The notes: a model not told the origin generated them from the letters alone. DNA of 64,000 bases from Prevotella fusca JCM 17724 (GCF_001262015.1 NZ_CP012075.1:310001-374000); one strand, 5' to 3'; shown: positions 45,992 to 55,296, counted from the first letter of the stretch. Numbers and translations are program-made.

Positions 45992-48118
45992 TCATTTAAG
46001 TAGCTTATCCTTCCCAGTTGCCATAACAGAGTTTTGCTTATGCAGAATATCTATTAGTTCGTTAGCAAGATGATTATCAGACACCTTAATCATATAATCT
46101 TCCTCTGACGCATAGCCAAGAGCGTTGATAGCACCATACCAAACAACTGTTTTGTCGATGATGGTGGTATATAATGAAAGCTCTGGGATCACCATTACAG
46201 ACAGCCCCTTGGATTGGATAAACTTTGTTTGTTCGTCCCCTGCAGCTGTAGTAATATGAACAACGAGTCCTCGATGAGACTGTTCTGCCAACAGGTCAAT
46301 CAAAAAATTTTGGTCTGTTTTATATAGCTTTGGCGAAGAAATTACAATGGAGTGTCTTGCCTTTGCCAAATCAGAAGCGTAGGGACGGAAGAAGGTTAAT
46401 CCATTAAAGATTTGACCATCACGCATCGAGAGGGCTGCATCGTTTATGTTGTCAAACAATGTTGGCTGTCCTGTTACGAATGTTTTGTATCCTATGGAGG
46501 CGTAACCTTTGAGGCGTTTCCTGTACATACTGTCGCAAACAGGCTCATGGATGTCAATATAGTCATAGATACGTACATCCTTTTTCCCTTCATTTTCGCG
46601 GTGTAATCGACCGGCATACTGGGCAACAAGCCCTTTCCATGAGATTGGTAGCGCAAGAAACAGGGTGTCAAGACGGGGATAATCAAATCCTTCCCCAATA
46701 TATTTTCCAGTTGCGACAATAACCAGTTGTTCATCTGGCGACATGGTCTGCAGATGTTGCAATGCCTCTCTCTTTTCTTTTGCCGTACAAGTTCCAGTTA
46801 GTGAGATAACGTTTTGGATAGTGGCTTTCAACTTTTCAGCCAAGACAGACACGTGTGCAGTCCTGTTAGTCAGAACAATAGGTGTTCTTCCTGTGTTGAC
46901 GGTCTTGCGGATGTCTTCTACGATAAGATTGTTGCGCATCTCATCATCGGATAGGGACTGATATAAAGAAGCAATTGATTGCTTGTTCTCTGATACTGAG
47001 CGATATGATGTGAATCTTGGAATGAGAAACCTGTCAAATGACTGCTTAGCTATCTGACTCTTAGCATCAGCTGTAAATCGTATCGGACCACATTGCATGA
47101 AGATTATTGGTTGATGTCCATCTTTACGGATAGGAGTGGCGGTTAAACCATATACGGTGTGAGCTTTGATGGATTTCAAAACCTTTTCAAAGGTTACGGA
47201 TGAAACGTGGTGACATTCATCGACAATAACCATTCCGTAATCCTGTACGAATGGTTTTACTCCCTCATCATCCAGACATGATTTTACGAGGGCAATGTCG
47301 ATGATGCCGTGAAGTGTATTTCCCGATGAGTCGAGGCATCCGATGGGAGAGAACGCTTTGCATCGACCATGTTTCTTTTGTTCTTCAGGTTCCGGATAGT
47401 CTATATTAAGAAACCCAGTTAAACGTTCATGCCACTGTGTGAGCAACGCCTTTGAGTGGACAAGAACAAGCGTGTTTACTTTCTTACGGGCGATGATGGC
47501 TGCAGCTGTGACTGTTTTTCCAAAGGCAGTAGTGGCATGTAGTACACCGTTAGTATAAGGTAATAGTGCATTGACGGCTTCCCGCTGTTCTTCCCTTTCT
47601 TCCCCTTGAAAAGATACTGAGAACTTTTTGCCATAGTTTGTTTTGTCTGCGATAGAGTACGCTACGGCATTGTCTTCAAGAAAGGACAGGACGGAATCCT
47701 CACATCCACGAGGCAGGGCAAGATACCCGTCCGTAATATCAAAACAAGAGATGATGCGTGGAATGGAATATGTAGAAAGCCGTAATGCCTGCTTACTGTA
47801 AAACTCCGGGTTCTTGAAGGCTGCAATTCTTTTCAGATGATTCAGTACTTTTGCAGAAAGGGCTTCCAATGGGATATAGAGCTTGTCTGTTTTTACTATC
47901 CCGACCTTGCTGTGGAAGTCTGCTTTCGTGATGTTTTGTGGCAAAGGAGCAGCCCATGGTTTGCTTTCCGTTGACGTAACCAGTGCTCCCAGTTCTTCTT
48001 GAAGATGGAGGGTGAGTAGCTGGTCGACGGTGGATTCCTGTACCTTCTTCATGTTATATAGAAATGCCCACTGGTCTTTGTGCGCAAGGAATTCATCGTC
48101 AACAAACACACTATTCAT
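45992..48118 (-). CDS. TOTE-like system: DEAD/DEAH helicase with PLD-like C-terminus
   Basis: A 708-residue protein. After about 170 residues that continue the primase protein of the neighbouring gene, a superfamily 2 helicase core follows: ATTAFGKT (Walker A) at 195-202, VDECHH (Walker B) near 299-304, LTATPIR near 324, QYAGRLHRE near 509. The C-terminal 130 residues (SIVISSPKL, IIDKTVVWYGAINALG) look like a phospholipase D nuclease domain whose HxK motif is absent (YTTIID). Together with the upstream gene it corresponds to one protein of the type called TOTE conflict systems, proposed to act against invading DNA. Its start overlaps the primase gene by eight bases. Confidence 0.85.
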   Translation of the reverse strand: MNSVFVDDEFLAHKDQWAFLYNMKKVQESTVDQLLTLHLQEELGALVTSTESKPWAAPLPQNITKADFHSKVGIVKTDKLYIPLEALSAKVLNHLKRIAAFKNPEFYSKQALRLSTYSIPRIISCFDITDGYLALPRGCEDSVLSFLEDNAVAYSIADKTNYGKKFSVSFQGEEREEQREAVNALLPYTNGVLHATTAFGKTVTAAAIIARKKVNTLVLVHSKALLTQWHERLTGFLNIDYPEPEEQKKHGRCKAFSPIGCLDSSGNTLHGIIDIALVKSCLDDEGVKPFVQDYGMVIVDECHHVSSVTFEKVLKSIKAHTVYGLTATPIRKDGHQPIIFMQCGPIRFTADAKSQIAKQSFDRFLIPRFTSYRSVSENKQSIASLYQSLSDDEMRNNLIVEDIRKTVNTGRTPIVLTNRTAHVSVLAEKLKATIQNVISLTGTCTAKEKREALQHLQTMSPDEQLVIVATGKYIGEGFDYPRLDTLFLALPISWKGLVAQYAGRLHRENEGKKDVRIYDYIDIHEPVCDSMYRKRLKGYASIGYKTFVTGQPTLFDNINDAALSMRDGQIFNGLTFFRPYASDLAKARHSIVISSPKLYKTDQNFLIDLLAEQSHRGLVVHITTAAGDEQTKFIQSKGLSVMVIPELSLYTTIIDKTVVWYGAINALGYASEEDYMIKVSDNHLANELIDILHKQNSVMATGKDKLLK

Positions 48119-48941
48119 TTTTTCGTGCTTGCCCTTGTAGCGGGAGTGCTACGAGATGACCAAAGCCCCCTTCCGACAGCCGGTCCTGATTGGGGAAGAA
48201 GCGGTCATAGGAATTGAACGACATCCGCCCATTACGAGACATGGCTTCCGTAAGTATGGCGTTTCCTAATCTCCTTGCCTTGAATGCCGGCAGGGGAAGT
48301 TCAAAGAAAATCCACACATGGGCACCATTACCCGACCTTGAGCGTTCTATGGCATAGGGAATCTGCCACTCTCTGCATACTCCCACAAAGGCGAGCACGT
48401 CGTCTTTGTAACCATGCTTACAGCTCTTGTCATCAAAGTCGGTGCAAAGAAAAGCACAGTTATTGTCAGGCATAATGGGGTAGAGTCCCACTACATCACA
48501 GCAGTTTACGTCTTTTCCTTCCAGATGGCGGTAAATATCCTGAGACGTTAGTGGTGCAAAGTTTCTGTTTGGACATTCAACACACTTATACTTCTTCTTG
48601 TCACAGACCCCTCGTCTCCACTCATTGATGCAAACAGGCTGATACCCAGCCTTACCTGTGGTCGTGCTGAACCATCTCCGTGCAAAGATATCTTCCCTCC
48701 CTTTGAACAAGGACTGGAAGAGTATTACACGCTCATCAAGCAAAAGTCTGACTACAGGAACTGCGACTGGAGAATATATGGGTCCATTCACTTCTTCTTT
48801 CTGTCTTGGCTGGTATTCAATGCCGTGAACACTAAGAAGTGACTTCAATGCTTCATTCTCTTTGCGCAGCACCTCACACTGCCTGAGGAGTTGGTCATAT
48901 CTTGTCAGAATGTCATCCATATCATCAGATGGTTTTGTCAC
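48111..48941 (-). CDS. TOTE-like system: archaeo-eukaryotic primase domain protein
   Basis: A 276-residue protein. An N-terminal coiled coil (DILTRYDQLLRQCEVLRKEN) is followed by the family block FQSLFKGREDIFARRW near 75-90, a cysteine cluster (C113, C120, C123), then the primase-polymerase catalytic motifs CTDFDDKS (Asp168, Asp170) and SGNGAHVWIFFE (His208), and FFPNQDRLSEGGFG near 248. In relatives this domain is fused to the helicase encoded next; here the frame ends ARKNE-stop at a run of six A, eight bases into the helicase gene. A one-base change would join them. ATG 48920 is an alternative start. Confidence 0.85.
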   Translation of the reverse strand: MTKPSDDMDDILTRYDQLLRQCEVLRKENEALKSLLSVHGIEYQPRQKEEVNGPIYSPVAVPVVRLLLDERVILFQSLFKGREDIFARRWFSTTTGKAGYQPVCINEWRRGVCDKKKYKCVECPNRNFAPLTSQDIYRHLEGKDVNCCDVVGLYPIMPDNNCAFLCTDFDDKSCKHGYKDDVLAFVGVCREWQIPYAIERSRSGNGAHVWIFFELPLPAFKARRLGNAILTEAMSRNGRMSFNSYDRFFPNQDRLSEGGFGHLVALPLQGQARKNE

Positions 48942-49293
48942 TCATCATTTCCTTGCCTATACATGCAGGTGCTCAATCTTTAAGACATGTAAGTGGTATA
49001 ACTTTCACATTGTCTGAGCCTGTGTAAGTTCCCTCCTACATATATATTTGCGTCCTTAGCCATCTGTGGCTTAGTAATGTTTTTATACACCATTTTGCCC
49101 CTTGCCAACTTGTGTTGATAGTAGAATATATGTGAATCAATACTCATTCTCCTTAATCCCACAACTAAATACGTATTTTATTGTTAATATGTTTTGTAAG
49201 TTTCTTGGGAAAAGTAAGTTGCTCAGAGTTTTGCTATCCTTAGAATTTTCACTAACTTTATGGTGAAAAGAATATAGCACAATTCTACGTAGC

Positions 49294-49470
49294 ATGGCAA
49301 AGGTAGCAATAAAATAGGAGAACATCGTCTCTTATGGCGGGATTTTTTATGTGATGAACGAATTTAAGCGCACAGGGCTGGACATACTGGTAGACCTTTC
49401 CGACTGGCACCTGTGCCTTGTCGTGCAGTGTACTAGGATGGGCACGGAGCAAGGAGAACAGTTCCTGCCA
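49294..49470 (+). pseudogene. N-terminal remnant of another IS1380-type transposase
   Basis: Reading from ATG 49294: MAKVAIK, stop, ENIVSYGGIFYVMNEFKRTG. This parallels MTKVAIKNENITSFGGIYHI of the copies nearby but carries a stop and quickly loses similarity. It lies between the TOTE genes and the CRISPR trailer. The rest of 48942-49293 holds nothing recognisable. Confidence 0.6.
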
Positions 49471-49478
49471 GGTATGAA

Positions 49479-49507
49479 AAAATCCCATTCTGACAGAATG
49501 GGATTTT
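49479..49507 (-). terminator. Terminator at the CRISPR trailer end
   Basis: Perfect inverted repeat (AAAATCCCATTCTG and its complement). On the minus strand it is followed by TTTTTTC; on the plus strand only by GC. It would stop transcripts coming leftward out of the CRISPR array. Confidence 0.7.
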
Positions 49508-49580
49508 GCTTTGCGGTTTCATTTTATTTTCCAACAGAATCATTGTATCAATTTGTTAGTCAGAAGATTACATAAGGTCG

Positions 49581-51316
49581 GTTGTTTTGTATACCGCAAA
49601 GGTACGATTTTTCAAGCAAATCACAACCAGTTCCTTGATGCAAACGACTTTAGTAAGTTGTTTTGTATACCGCAAAGGTACGATTTTTCAAGCAAATCAC
49701 AACCTATCTCCAAACTTTCTATATTCCCATACAGTTGTTTTGTATACCGCAAAGGTACGATTTTTCAAGCAAATCACAACACCAGATTTGTTAACAAAAA
49801 TTCAATAATTGTTGTTTTGTATACCGCAAAGGTACGATTTTTCAAGCAAATCACAACATATTGGATAAAGGTGTTATGAATGCCTTGGTTGTTTTGTATA
49901 CCGCAAAGGTACGATTTTTCAAGCAAATCACAACGTTGATTTGGTTTGTTCTCTTTTCAACTTGTTGTTTTGTATACCGCAAAGGTACGATTTTTCAAGC
50001 AAATCACAACTAATTTATAACATTGTATTATTATGAACGAGTTGTTTTGTATACCGCAAAGGTACGATTTTTCAAGCAAATCACAACAAGTATCCAGAAA
50101 AGGTATTTAATATTGCGTTGTTTTGTATACCGCAAAGGTACGATTTTTCAAGCAAATCACAACCATTGATTGTGAGATTCTCTGGCTTATATAGTTGTTT
50201 TGTATACCGCAAAGGTACGATTTTTCAAGCAAATCACAACAGAACCTAAGAAAGAGGAAGCAGTGGAAGAGTTGTTTTGTATACCGCAAAGGTACGATTT
50301 TTCAAGCAAATCACAACAGTACTAACCGTCCAAATAGTACAGCAGGGGTTGTTTTGTATACCGCAAAGGTACGATTTTTCAAGCAAATCACAACTATTGC
50401 TGTTATCTATATTTTAGCAGCTTTGTTGTTTTGTATACCGCAAAGGTACGATTTTTCAAGCAAATCACAACTTGCAACGGAGTTCTCAAAGATGGGGTAT
50501 GTTGTTTTGTATACCGCAAAGGTACGATTTTTCAAGCAAATCACAACAGGTAGGTAAGGCTTATACTAAGTCTACATGTTGTTTTGTATACCGCAAAGGT
50601 ACGATTTTTCAAGCAAATCACAACAGTCTGATGGTGTCTTAGCTAGGGAACATAGTTGTTTTGTATACCGCAAAGGTACGATTTTTCAAGCAAATCACAA
50701 CCAACAATAGAACAAAACCTACGTAGCCATGGTTGTTTTGTATACCGCAAAGGTACGATTTTTCAAGCAAATCACAACACCCATAATTGCAAGTGTTCTC
50801 ATAAATCAGTTGTTTTGTATACCGCAAAGGTACGATTTTTCAAGCAAATCACAACTAAAGGTACATTCTAATCTATCACAGGAACAGTTGTTTTGTATAC
50901 CGCAAAGGTACGATTTTTCAAGCAAATCACAACGCGCAACGCTTCGTCTATATTTTCTATTTTGTTGTTTTGTATACCGCAAAGGTACGATTTTTCAAGC
51001 AAATCACAACAACTTCTCTCAACTGCTGCGAGTTGGTAGGGTTGTTTTGTATACCGCAAAGGTACGATTTTTCAAGCAAATCACAACGGCTGGGATAAAT
51101 TAAAAATCAGTGAAGAGTTGTTTTGTATACCGCAAAGGTACGATTTTTCAAGCAAATCACAACAGTTTTCAAAGTCGACCGCAAACGAATAAAGTTGTTT
51201 TGTATACCGCAAAGGTACGATTTTTCAAGCAAATCACAACCCCTTGTGCAATTTCAGAAACTCGTTAACGTTGTTTTGTATACCGCAAAGGTACGATTTT
51301 TCAAGCAAATCACAAC
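49581..51316 (-). CRISPR. CRISPR array, 23 identical 47-bp repeats, type II-C-like, no cas gene in window
   Basis: Twenty-three repeats of 47 bp, identical as far as I can see, start at 49581, 49657, 49734 and so on to 51270, separated by 22 unique spacers of 29-31 bp. On the minus strand the repeat begins GTTGTGATTTGCTTGAAAAA and ends ACAAAACAAC. Length, GTTGTGATTTGC start and 30-bp spacers match type II-C arrays of Bacteroidales (recalled, not searched). The minus-strand repeat also holds TTG at positions 2-4 and TACCTTTG at 24-31, a complete promoter with a 19-bp gap. The array ends 31 bases before an IS66 copy, and a terminator at 49479-49507 suits leftward transcription. No cas9, cas1, cas2 or tracrRNA was found. 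Frames reading through the repeats are artefacts. Confidence 0.97.
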
Positions 51317-51347
51317 CAGCCAATCAGAAGAAGTATTTTGATTTGGC

Positions 51348-52944
51348 GTAACTATTCAGCGATAATCGATATATACAGTGCATATCAATTTATCAAACCT
51401 TAAATAAGACTTGAATCGCATTATATGAAGTTTTGTCGTTCTTCTTAGCTGTTTCTACAATCGAATGAAGTTCAAGAAAAGCGTCTGCTCCGAAGTCGGA
51501 CCGAAATGTACATGAGTTCTTCAGTTTGATTTTCAGCTTGCGTATTCCCCGTTCGCTTCCATTATTGTCAGAGGGTATCATCGGATTTTCAAGGGAACTG
51601 AAAATGTAGTCCCTGCATTTGACCAGGCCTTTTTTGAACGTAATGAACTTTTTACCAAGCCCCCTCTATATTCTGTTTGAGCAGATTGTCTAAACGCCAG
51701 GTCCATGACACCTTGTCTATGACGTCGTTCGGATTGGCGTTCCGTTCGTGAATGGCTTCACGGAACAGACTGGTTACTTTCCCGGACCACTCCTGCCCGG
51801 TGTCCAACTCTGAAAGATATTGCAGTTCGCGAAGCAAGTGAGCAAGACATACCTGATGATTGAGGAAACGGAGTGCAAAGTATGCGCTATGGCGGTCGGT
51901 AACGGCAGTCATTCGTTCCAAGCTGTCGCCAGACTTGTCTGCCAATACCTTCGATCCTCTTCCATCAGCATGGAAAAGCAGTGTGTAATAAACGGTCTGT
52001 GCTATCCAGGCCCAATCGGGTCTTTTGTTACAGTACAAGCCACTCTCATCGAAACCAACTACTGCTGATGACTTGATATGTTCTTTGATCTTATCAATCA
52101 CAGGTTGCGCATTTCTCCTTGCCTCATTCACCCAGTTCACCAGCGAGCCTTCGCTTGGAGTGAGACCGAATACCTCACGCAAAAGACTTGCTATACGACC
52201 GTAAGGAAGAAATTGCACGACACTCAGATAAACCACCAGAGCCTTTACGCTTGAATCATATACCACGTTGTCTGACCGCCGTCCCGGTGCTGTCCGGATA
52301 CGTTCACCACAGTTCTTGCATACCATCACACAGTGTCGGATTTCCTTGATTACGGGCTTCAACTCTGGAATGGAAATAACCTGAGTCACATAATCAAGTA
52401 CACGCTCTGCGTCTGACAAAGATTCTCCGCAACGAGTGCAATAGTCAGGTACCTCGTCGATTGTCTCGTCAGGTACGGAAGAGCAAGACAACTTATGCCC
52501 ATCATGTCCCTTTTGTCCTCCCGGCTTCTTGCCACTTGGCTTACGGAGGCTTCTTGTTCTTCTGACAACCTCATCCTTCATACGCTCCCTGCCTGGCGGA
52601 GTGCTGCTGTTATTAGAGTTCTTGTCAGGGTTTTCATACTTGACCAAGCGTTCCCGTAAGTTTGTAAGTTCCGTATCTTTCTTGCGGATTTGGAGGTTCA
52701 GAGCATTTATGTTACGGTTCAATTTCACAATCTCGGCATACTGCCGGTTGACAGTTTCACGCAACAACCGCATCTCTTCCGTCATGTCTTGTAACACTTT
52801 TGATATGTCCGTAACTTGCTCGTTCATAGGTATAAAGGTGCAAAGAAAATCTGAAATACGCAAGAAAAACGAGCATCTTTATAGCCTTTATACGAAGATT
52901 TTAGAGGAGAGAATACAGACTGATCGATACCGCTGAATAGTTAC
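51348..52944 (-). mobile_element. IS66-family element, copy 1 (defective)
   Basis: A 1597-bp element with 14-bp inverted ends GTAACTATTCAGCG at 51348-51361 and its complement at 52931-52944. It encodes only a TnpC-type transposase. The flanking eight bases differ (GATTTGGC and GTTTTTAA), so there is no target duplication, which suggests a deletion or recombination at this copy rather than a simple insertion. It adjoins the CRISPR array. Confidence 0.9.
51393..52863 (-). pseudogene. IS66 transposase TnpC, frameshifted
   Basis: The frame runs from 52863 (or the internal MNEQVTDISK start at 52827) through a coiled coil, the GKKPGGQKGHDGHKL motif, a zinc-like CTRCGESL and CKNCGER pair and the catalytic core (VGFDESGLYC, VTDRHSAYFA) to about 51652. 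A run of five C at 51660-51664 (four in copy 2 at 56983-56986) breaks it; the rest continues at 51581-51393 (PSDNNGSERGIRKLKIKLKN with the catalytic Glu). One inserted base is the only evident lesion. Confidence 0.85.
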
Positions 52945-52953
52945 GTTTTTAAG

Positions 52954-53095
52954 TGACTATTCAGCGACAAGGTGTATAAACTATTATTGATTATCAATAA
53001 GTTACATAATGTAGGTACAGACAAATTCTAATAAAGAATGTCATTTCGAGCCTTTTTGACAGAATGTTAAGTTTATAAGTTCTTGATTTTCAATG
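52954..53095. repeat. Sequence repeated beside both IS66 copies
   Basis: From GTGACTATTCAGCGACAAGG on, about 140 bases are nearly the same as 58264-58400. The first 15 bases copy an IS66 end, so this looks like a solitary IS66 end attached to common flanking DNA. The stretch 53096-53600 is AT-rich and has no gene; it contains another IS66-end-like TATCGCTGAATACGTTAC (53101-53118) and interleaved inverted repeats at 53471-53575. Confidence 0.6.
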
Positions 53096-53623
53096 TTTAT
53101 TATCGCTGAATACGTTACGTTTTTAATAGAGAAACTTAATAAAGTTTAAAGTAATGAACATTTCGTTATACTGATAATTTACTTTATTATCTAATATTTC
53201 GGCAGAACCTGAAAATCTTAAACATGATAGGCAAATAGGTAGATTGTTATATTTTTTACAAGATTTAGGATATAAAATTAGTGATAGGTCGCTGCAGCTG
53301 AATAGTTTTCTGTTTATATTAGCATTTTGACATCTTAACAAAGTTTTTGTTTTGTAATTTTTTATAAATACTCGTAATATTATTTGTCTTATAGAGTTTT
53401 TATATATATATTTGCATTTGTTCTTACACTAATGTTAGTATCCCATGTATATTATAGGTAAAGAAGTCACATATACGAAAGCCTCAGAATCTAGGATAGG
53501 TAACGAGTATACTCCCACGCTTCTTTCGTATATTGATATTACATCTAAATTATTTAACAAGATTCTATGGGAGTAGGAATTGTAATCTAATTATTAATAT
53601 GGTTCTGCTGGATTTAGTGTGAA

Positions 53624-54553
53624 TTAACTTATGTCTAGCCCACCGTAGAAAAATAGAATAGCAATCCTGTACCTCTCGGCAGTTCCATATCCTCTGCCGA
53701 TGGTCTTTATCTCTTGAATGGAGCCGTTGGTTCTTTCGGCTTTGCCGTTATTTGCACCTGTGACCATGGCTCTGACAATGCCTTTAAGGTGTCTCTTGAA
53801 CATGAAGACCACCCCGTTGATTTCCTCTATGTTGTACTGCAATGCATCATCCATCTGGCGCAGCAACATTCCGTAAGTTTCCATGTCACCATGGTACTTG
53901 AGATGTAGGAGGTCACGAAAGAGTTCTTTGACTTTCCAAGCCTGCGAAACCTCATATTCCGCATCTTCAAGCTTGTTGAAACGAGCCTGGTCGTTGGTGG
54001 TATATTTGGACTGGTCCTTTAACCACAAATATTTGGTGTGTCTCAGTTCCGGGAAGTGCCTGACCTCACGTTTGCGAACTTTGTCAACGGCGTCGTTCAG
54101 ATAGGTGACACGGTGGTACATGTCGTGGCAGTGGCTGGCGTTAGGGAAGTACTTCTTCGCTCCGTCAATGAAGGCGTCCCACATGTCCGTGCATACGGTC
54201 TTCACACCAGCCCTTTGCTCTTCAGTGAGAGCCTTGGTGCACAGATTCTCAACACTTTTCCTGGTGCGCCCGCCCTCTACTTCGATGACATTTCCTGTAT
54301 CTCCGTCATAGAGCATACTCACATACTCATGCCCCCGTCGGATTGACTTCTCATCCATACAGACATGCTCATGGATGTGCCTGTCGTCACGCCGATTCAA
54401 TCCCCGTTCAACAGCTCGTTGCATCACTCCATGCACTTGGTCAAAGGACAGGCGAAGAAGACGTGCAGTCTTTGTCTGATTCTTGGTGGACAGTAATGTT
54501 TCTACCGTTTTTTTTCCATCAACCAAGATAGCCGGGAGTTCGGCATTGCCCAC
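53624..54553 (-). CDS. ISL3-like transposase, catalytic frame (orfB)
   Basis: A frame of up to 309 codons carrying the DDE catalytic domain: CMDEKSIRRGHEY (first Asp) near 66, VCTDMWDAF (second Asp) near 119, and NNGKAERTNGSIQEIK (Glu) near 272. It lacks the N-terminal DNA-binding part, which lies in the overlapping frame upstream. The GTG at 54553 is inside the upstream frame, and the natural product is probably made by a -1 frameshift at eight A (plus 54508-54515, read A AAA AAA on the minus strand). Total fused length would be about 400 residues, normal for ISL3. Confidence 0.85.
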   Translation of the reverse strand: MGNAELPAILVDGKKTVETLLSTKNQTKTARLLRLSFDQVHGVMQRAVERGLNRRDDRHIHEHVCMDEKSIRRGHEYVSMLYDGDTGNVIEVEGGRTRKSVENLCTKALTEEQRAGVKTVCTDMWDAFIDGAKKYFPNASHCHDMYHRVTYLNDAVDKVRKREVRHFPELRHTKYLWLKDQSKYTTNDQARFNKLEDAEYEVSQAWKVKELFRDLLHLKYHGDMETYGMLLRQMDDALQYNIEEINGVVFMFKRHLKGIVRAMVTGANNGKAERTNGSIQEIKTIGRGYGTAERYRIAILFFYGGLDIS

Positions 54554-54831
54554 GGAACGGGGACGCTCTTGATCCCATCTCCATCCCGGTATCGGGGGAC
54601 TCGGGCTTCAAGAATCGTCTTGTACTGCCACATGTCCAAGTGCCTCCAACTCCGTTCGTGACGGAAGTCAAATATAGGGAATTCCTTCCCATCAACATGG
54701 ATGGTGTCATGGCGATATTTGAGGGTGATGTGTATCTCATCAGCGGAGTCATCACATGTCACACGATCGATTTCCCAGTCATCATTGTTTTGGAGGAGCA
54801 GCTTGGTCAAGATGTCTTCTGGTCTCTTCAT
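54502..54831 (-). CDS. ISL3-like transposase, N-terminal frame (orfA)
   Basis: A 109-residue frame starting MKRPEDILTKLLLQ. It matches the N-terminal region of ISL3 transposases (RSWRHLDMWQYKTILEARVP and VPVPWAMPNSRLSWLMEKKR), but the cysteines that usually form the zinc finger are missing (CDDSADE keeps one; RYRDGDGIK stands where a Cys-rich loop is expected). ATG 54831 is preferred over GTG 54840, because the latter lies inside a TATCTTTG promoter box (plus 54840-54847). The start is thus close to the predicted transcription start. It overlaps orfB by 52 bases. Confidence 0.8.
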   Translation of the reverse strand: MKRPEDILTKLLLQNNDDWEIDRVTCDDSADEIHITLKYRHDTIHVDGKEFPIFDFRHERSWRHLDMWQYKTILEARVPRYRDGDGIKSVPVPWAMPNSRLSWLMEKKR

Positions 54832-54979
54832 AATGACCACAAAGATACGAATTCCGCGCTGTTTTATGCAAGAGACGGCATGTTAATTCACACTAAATCC
54901 AGCAGAACCAAAAAAGGAAACACATGAGCCATTATAATATCCTAATAATCAATACATTACACTTTTATATAAATAAAGG

Positions 54980-55067
54980 TCCTTAATTCGACTCCAACTA
55001 AGGCTTAGTTATGCTTCAATTAGGCATCTATTGGACGTCAATTAGTGCTTAATTGGAATACAAGTAA
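54980..55067. repeat. Intergenic array of 22-bp phased units (copy 7)
   Basis: Units at 54980, 55002, 55024 and 55046 at exact 22-bp spacing (for example GCATCTATTGGACGTCAATT..). The gap from 54910 to 55349 has no convincing gene; a 55-codon frame at 55124-55291 has no supporting signal. Confidence 0.8.
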
Positions 55068-55296
55068 TCATCATTTGAAGTATATGGAATGAAATTTTAT
55101 GACATAAATCCTACCGTTTCCTCTCAAATAAGCACATTAGAGGATTTGGAAGAATGATTATCACCAATTACATCCATTAGACTATGTATGTCTAAAAGTG
55201 TAAATACTATATCTTCCCTATAGATTTCGTGAATGGTTCTTTTAGCCTTGTACTTTTTAAAGTCATCATTATTTTTTCCTGTCTTATTCATACAGA

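Larger units (their letters stand above)
53601..54909 (-). mobile_element. ISL3-family-like element, copy 1
   Basis: A 1309-bp element with perfect 27-bp inverted ends beginning GGTTCTGCTGGATTTAGTGT (53601-53627 and 54883-54909). It carries two overlapping minus-strand frames that together form a transposase. Copy 2 has exactly the same length and a third copy starts at 63655. The flanking eight bases do not match, so no target duplication is visible. Confidence 0.9.

Noticed and set aside
49511..51341. Several open frames of 60-124 codons on both strands with repeated VLYTAKVRFFKQITT-like segments
   Set aside because: They are translations of the CRISPR repeats and spacers and have no start signals; the array explains them fully.
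45863..53600. Search for cas9, cas1, cas2 or tracrRNA next to the CRISPR array
   Set aside because: No frame shows RuvC/HNH, Cas1 or Cas2 motifs, and I saw no second AAGCAAATCACAA-type anti-repeat outside the array. They may exist elsewhere in the genome.
55124..55291. 55-codon minus-strand frame (MNKTGKNNDDFKKYKAKR...)
   Set aside because: It lies just past the rubredoxin terminator, has no promoter box or terminator of its own, and no similarity that I recognise.
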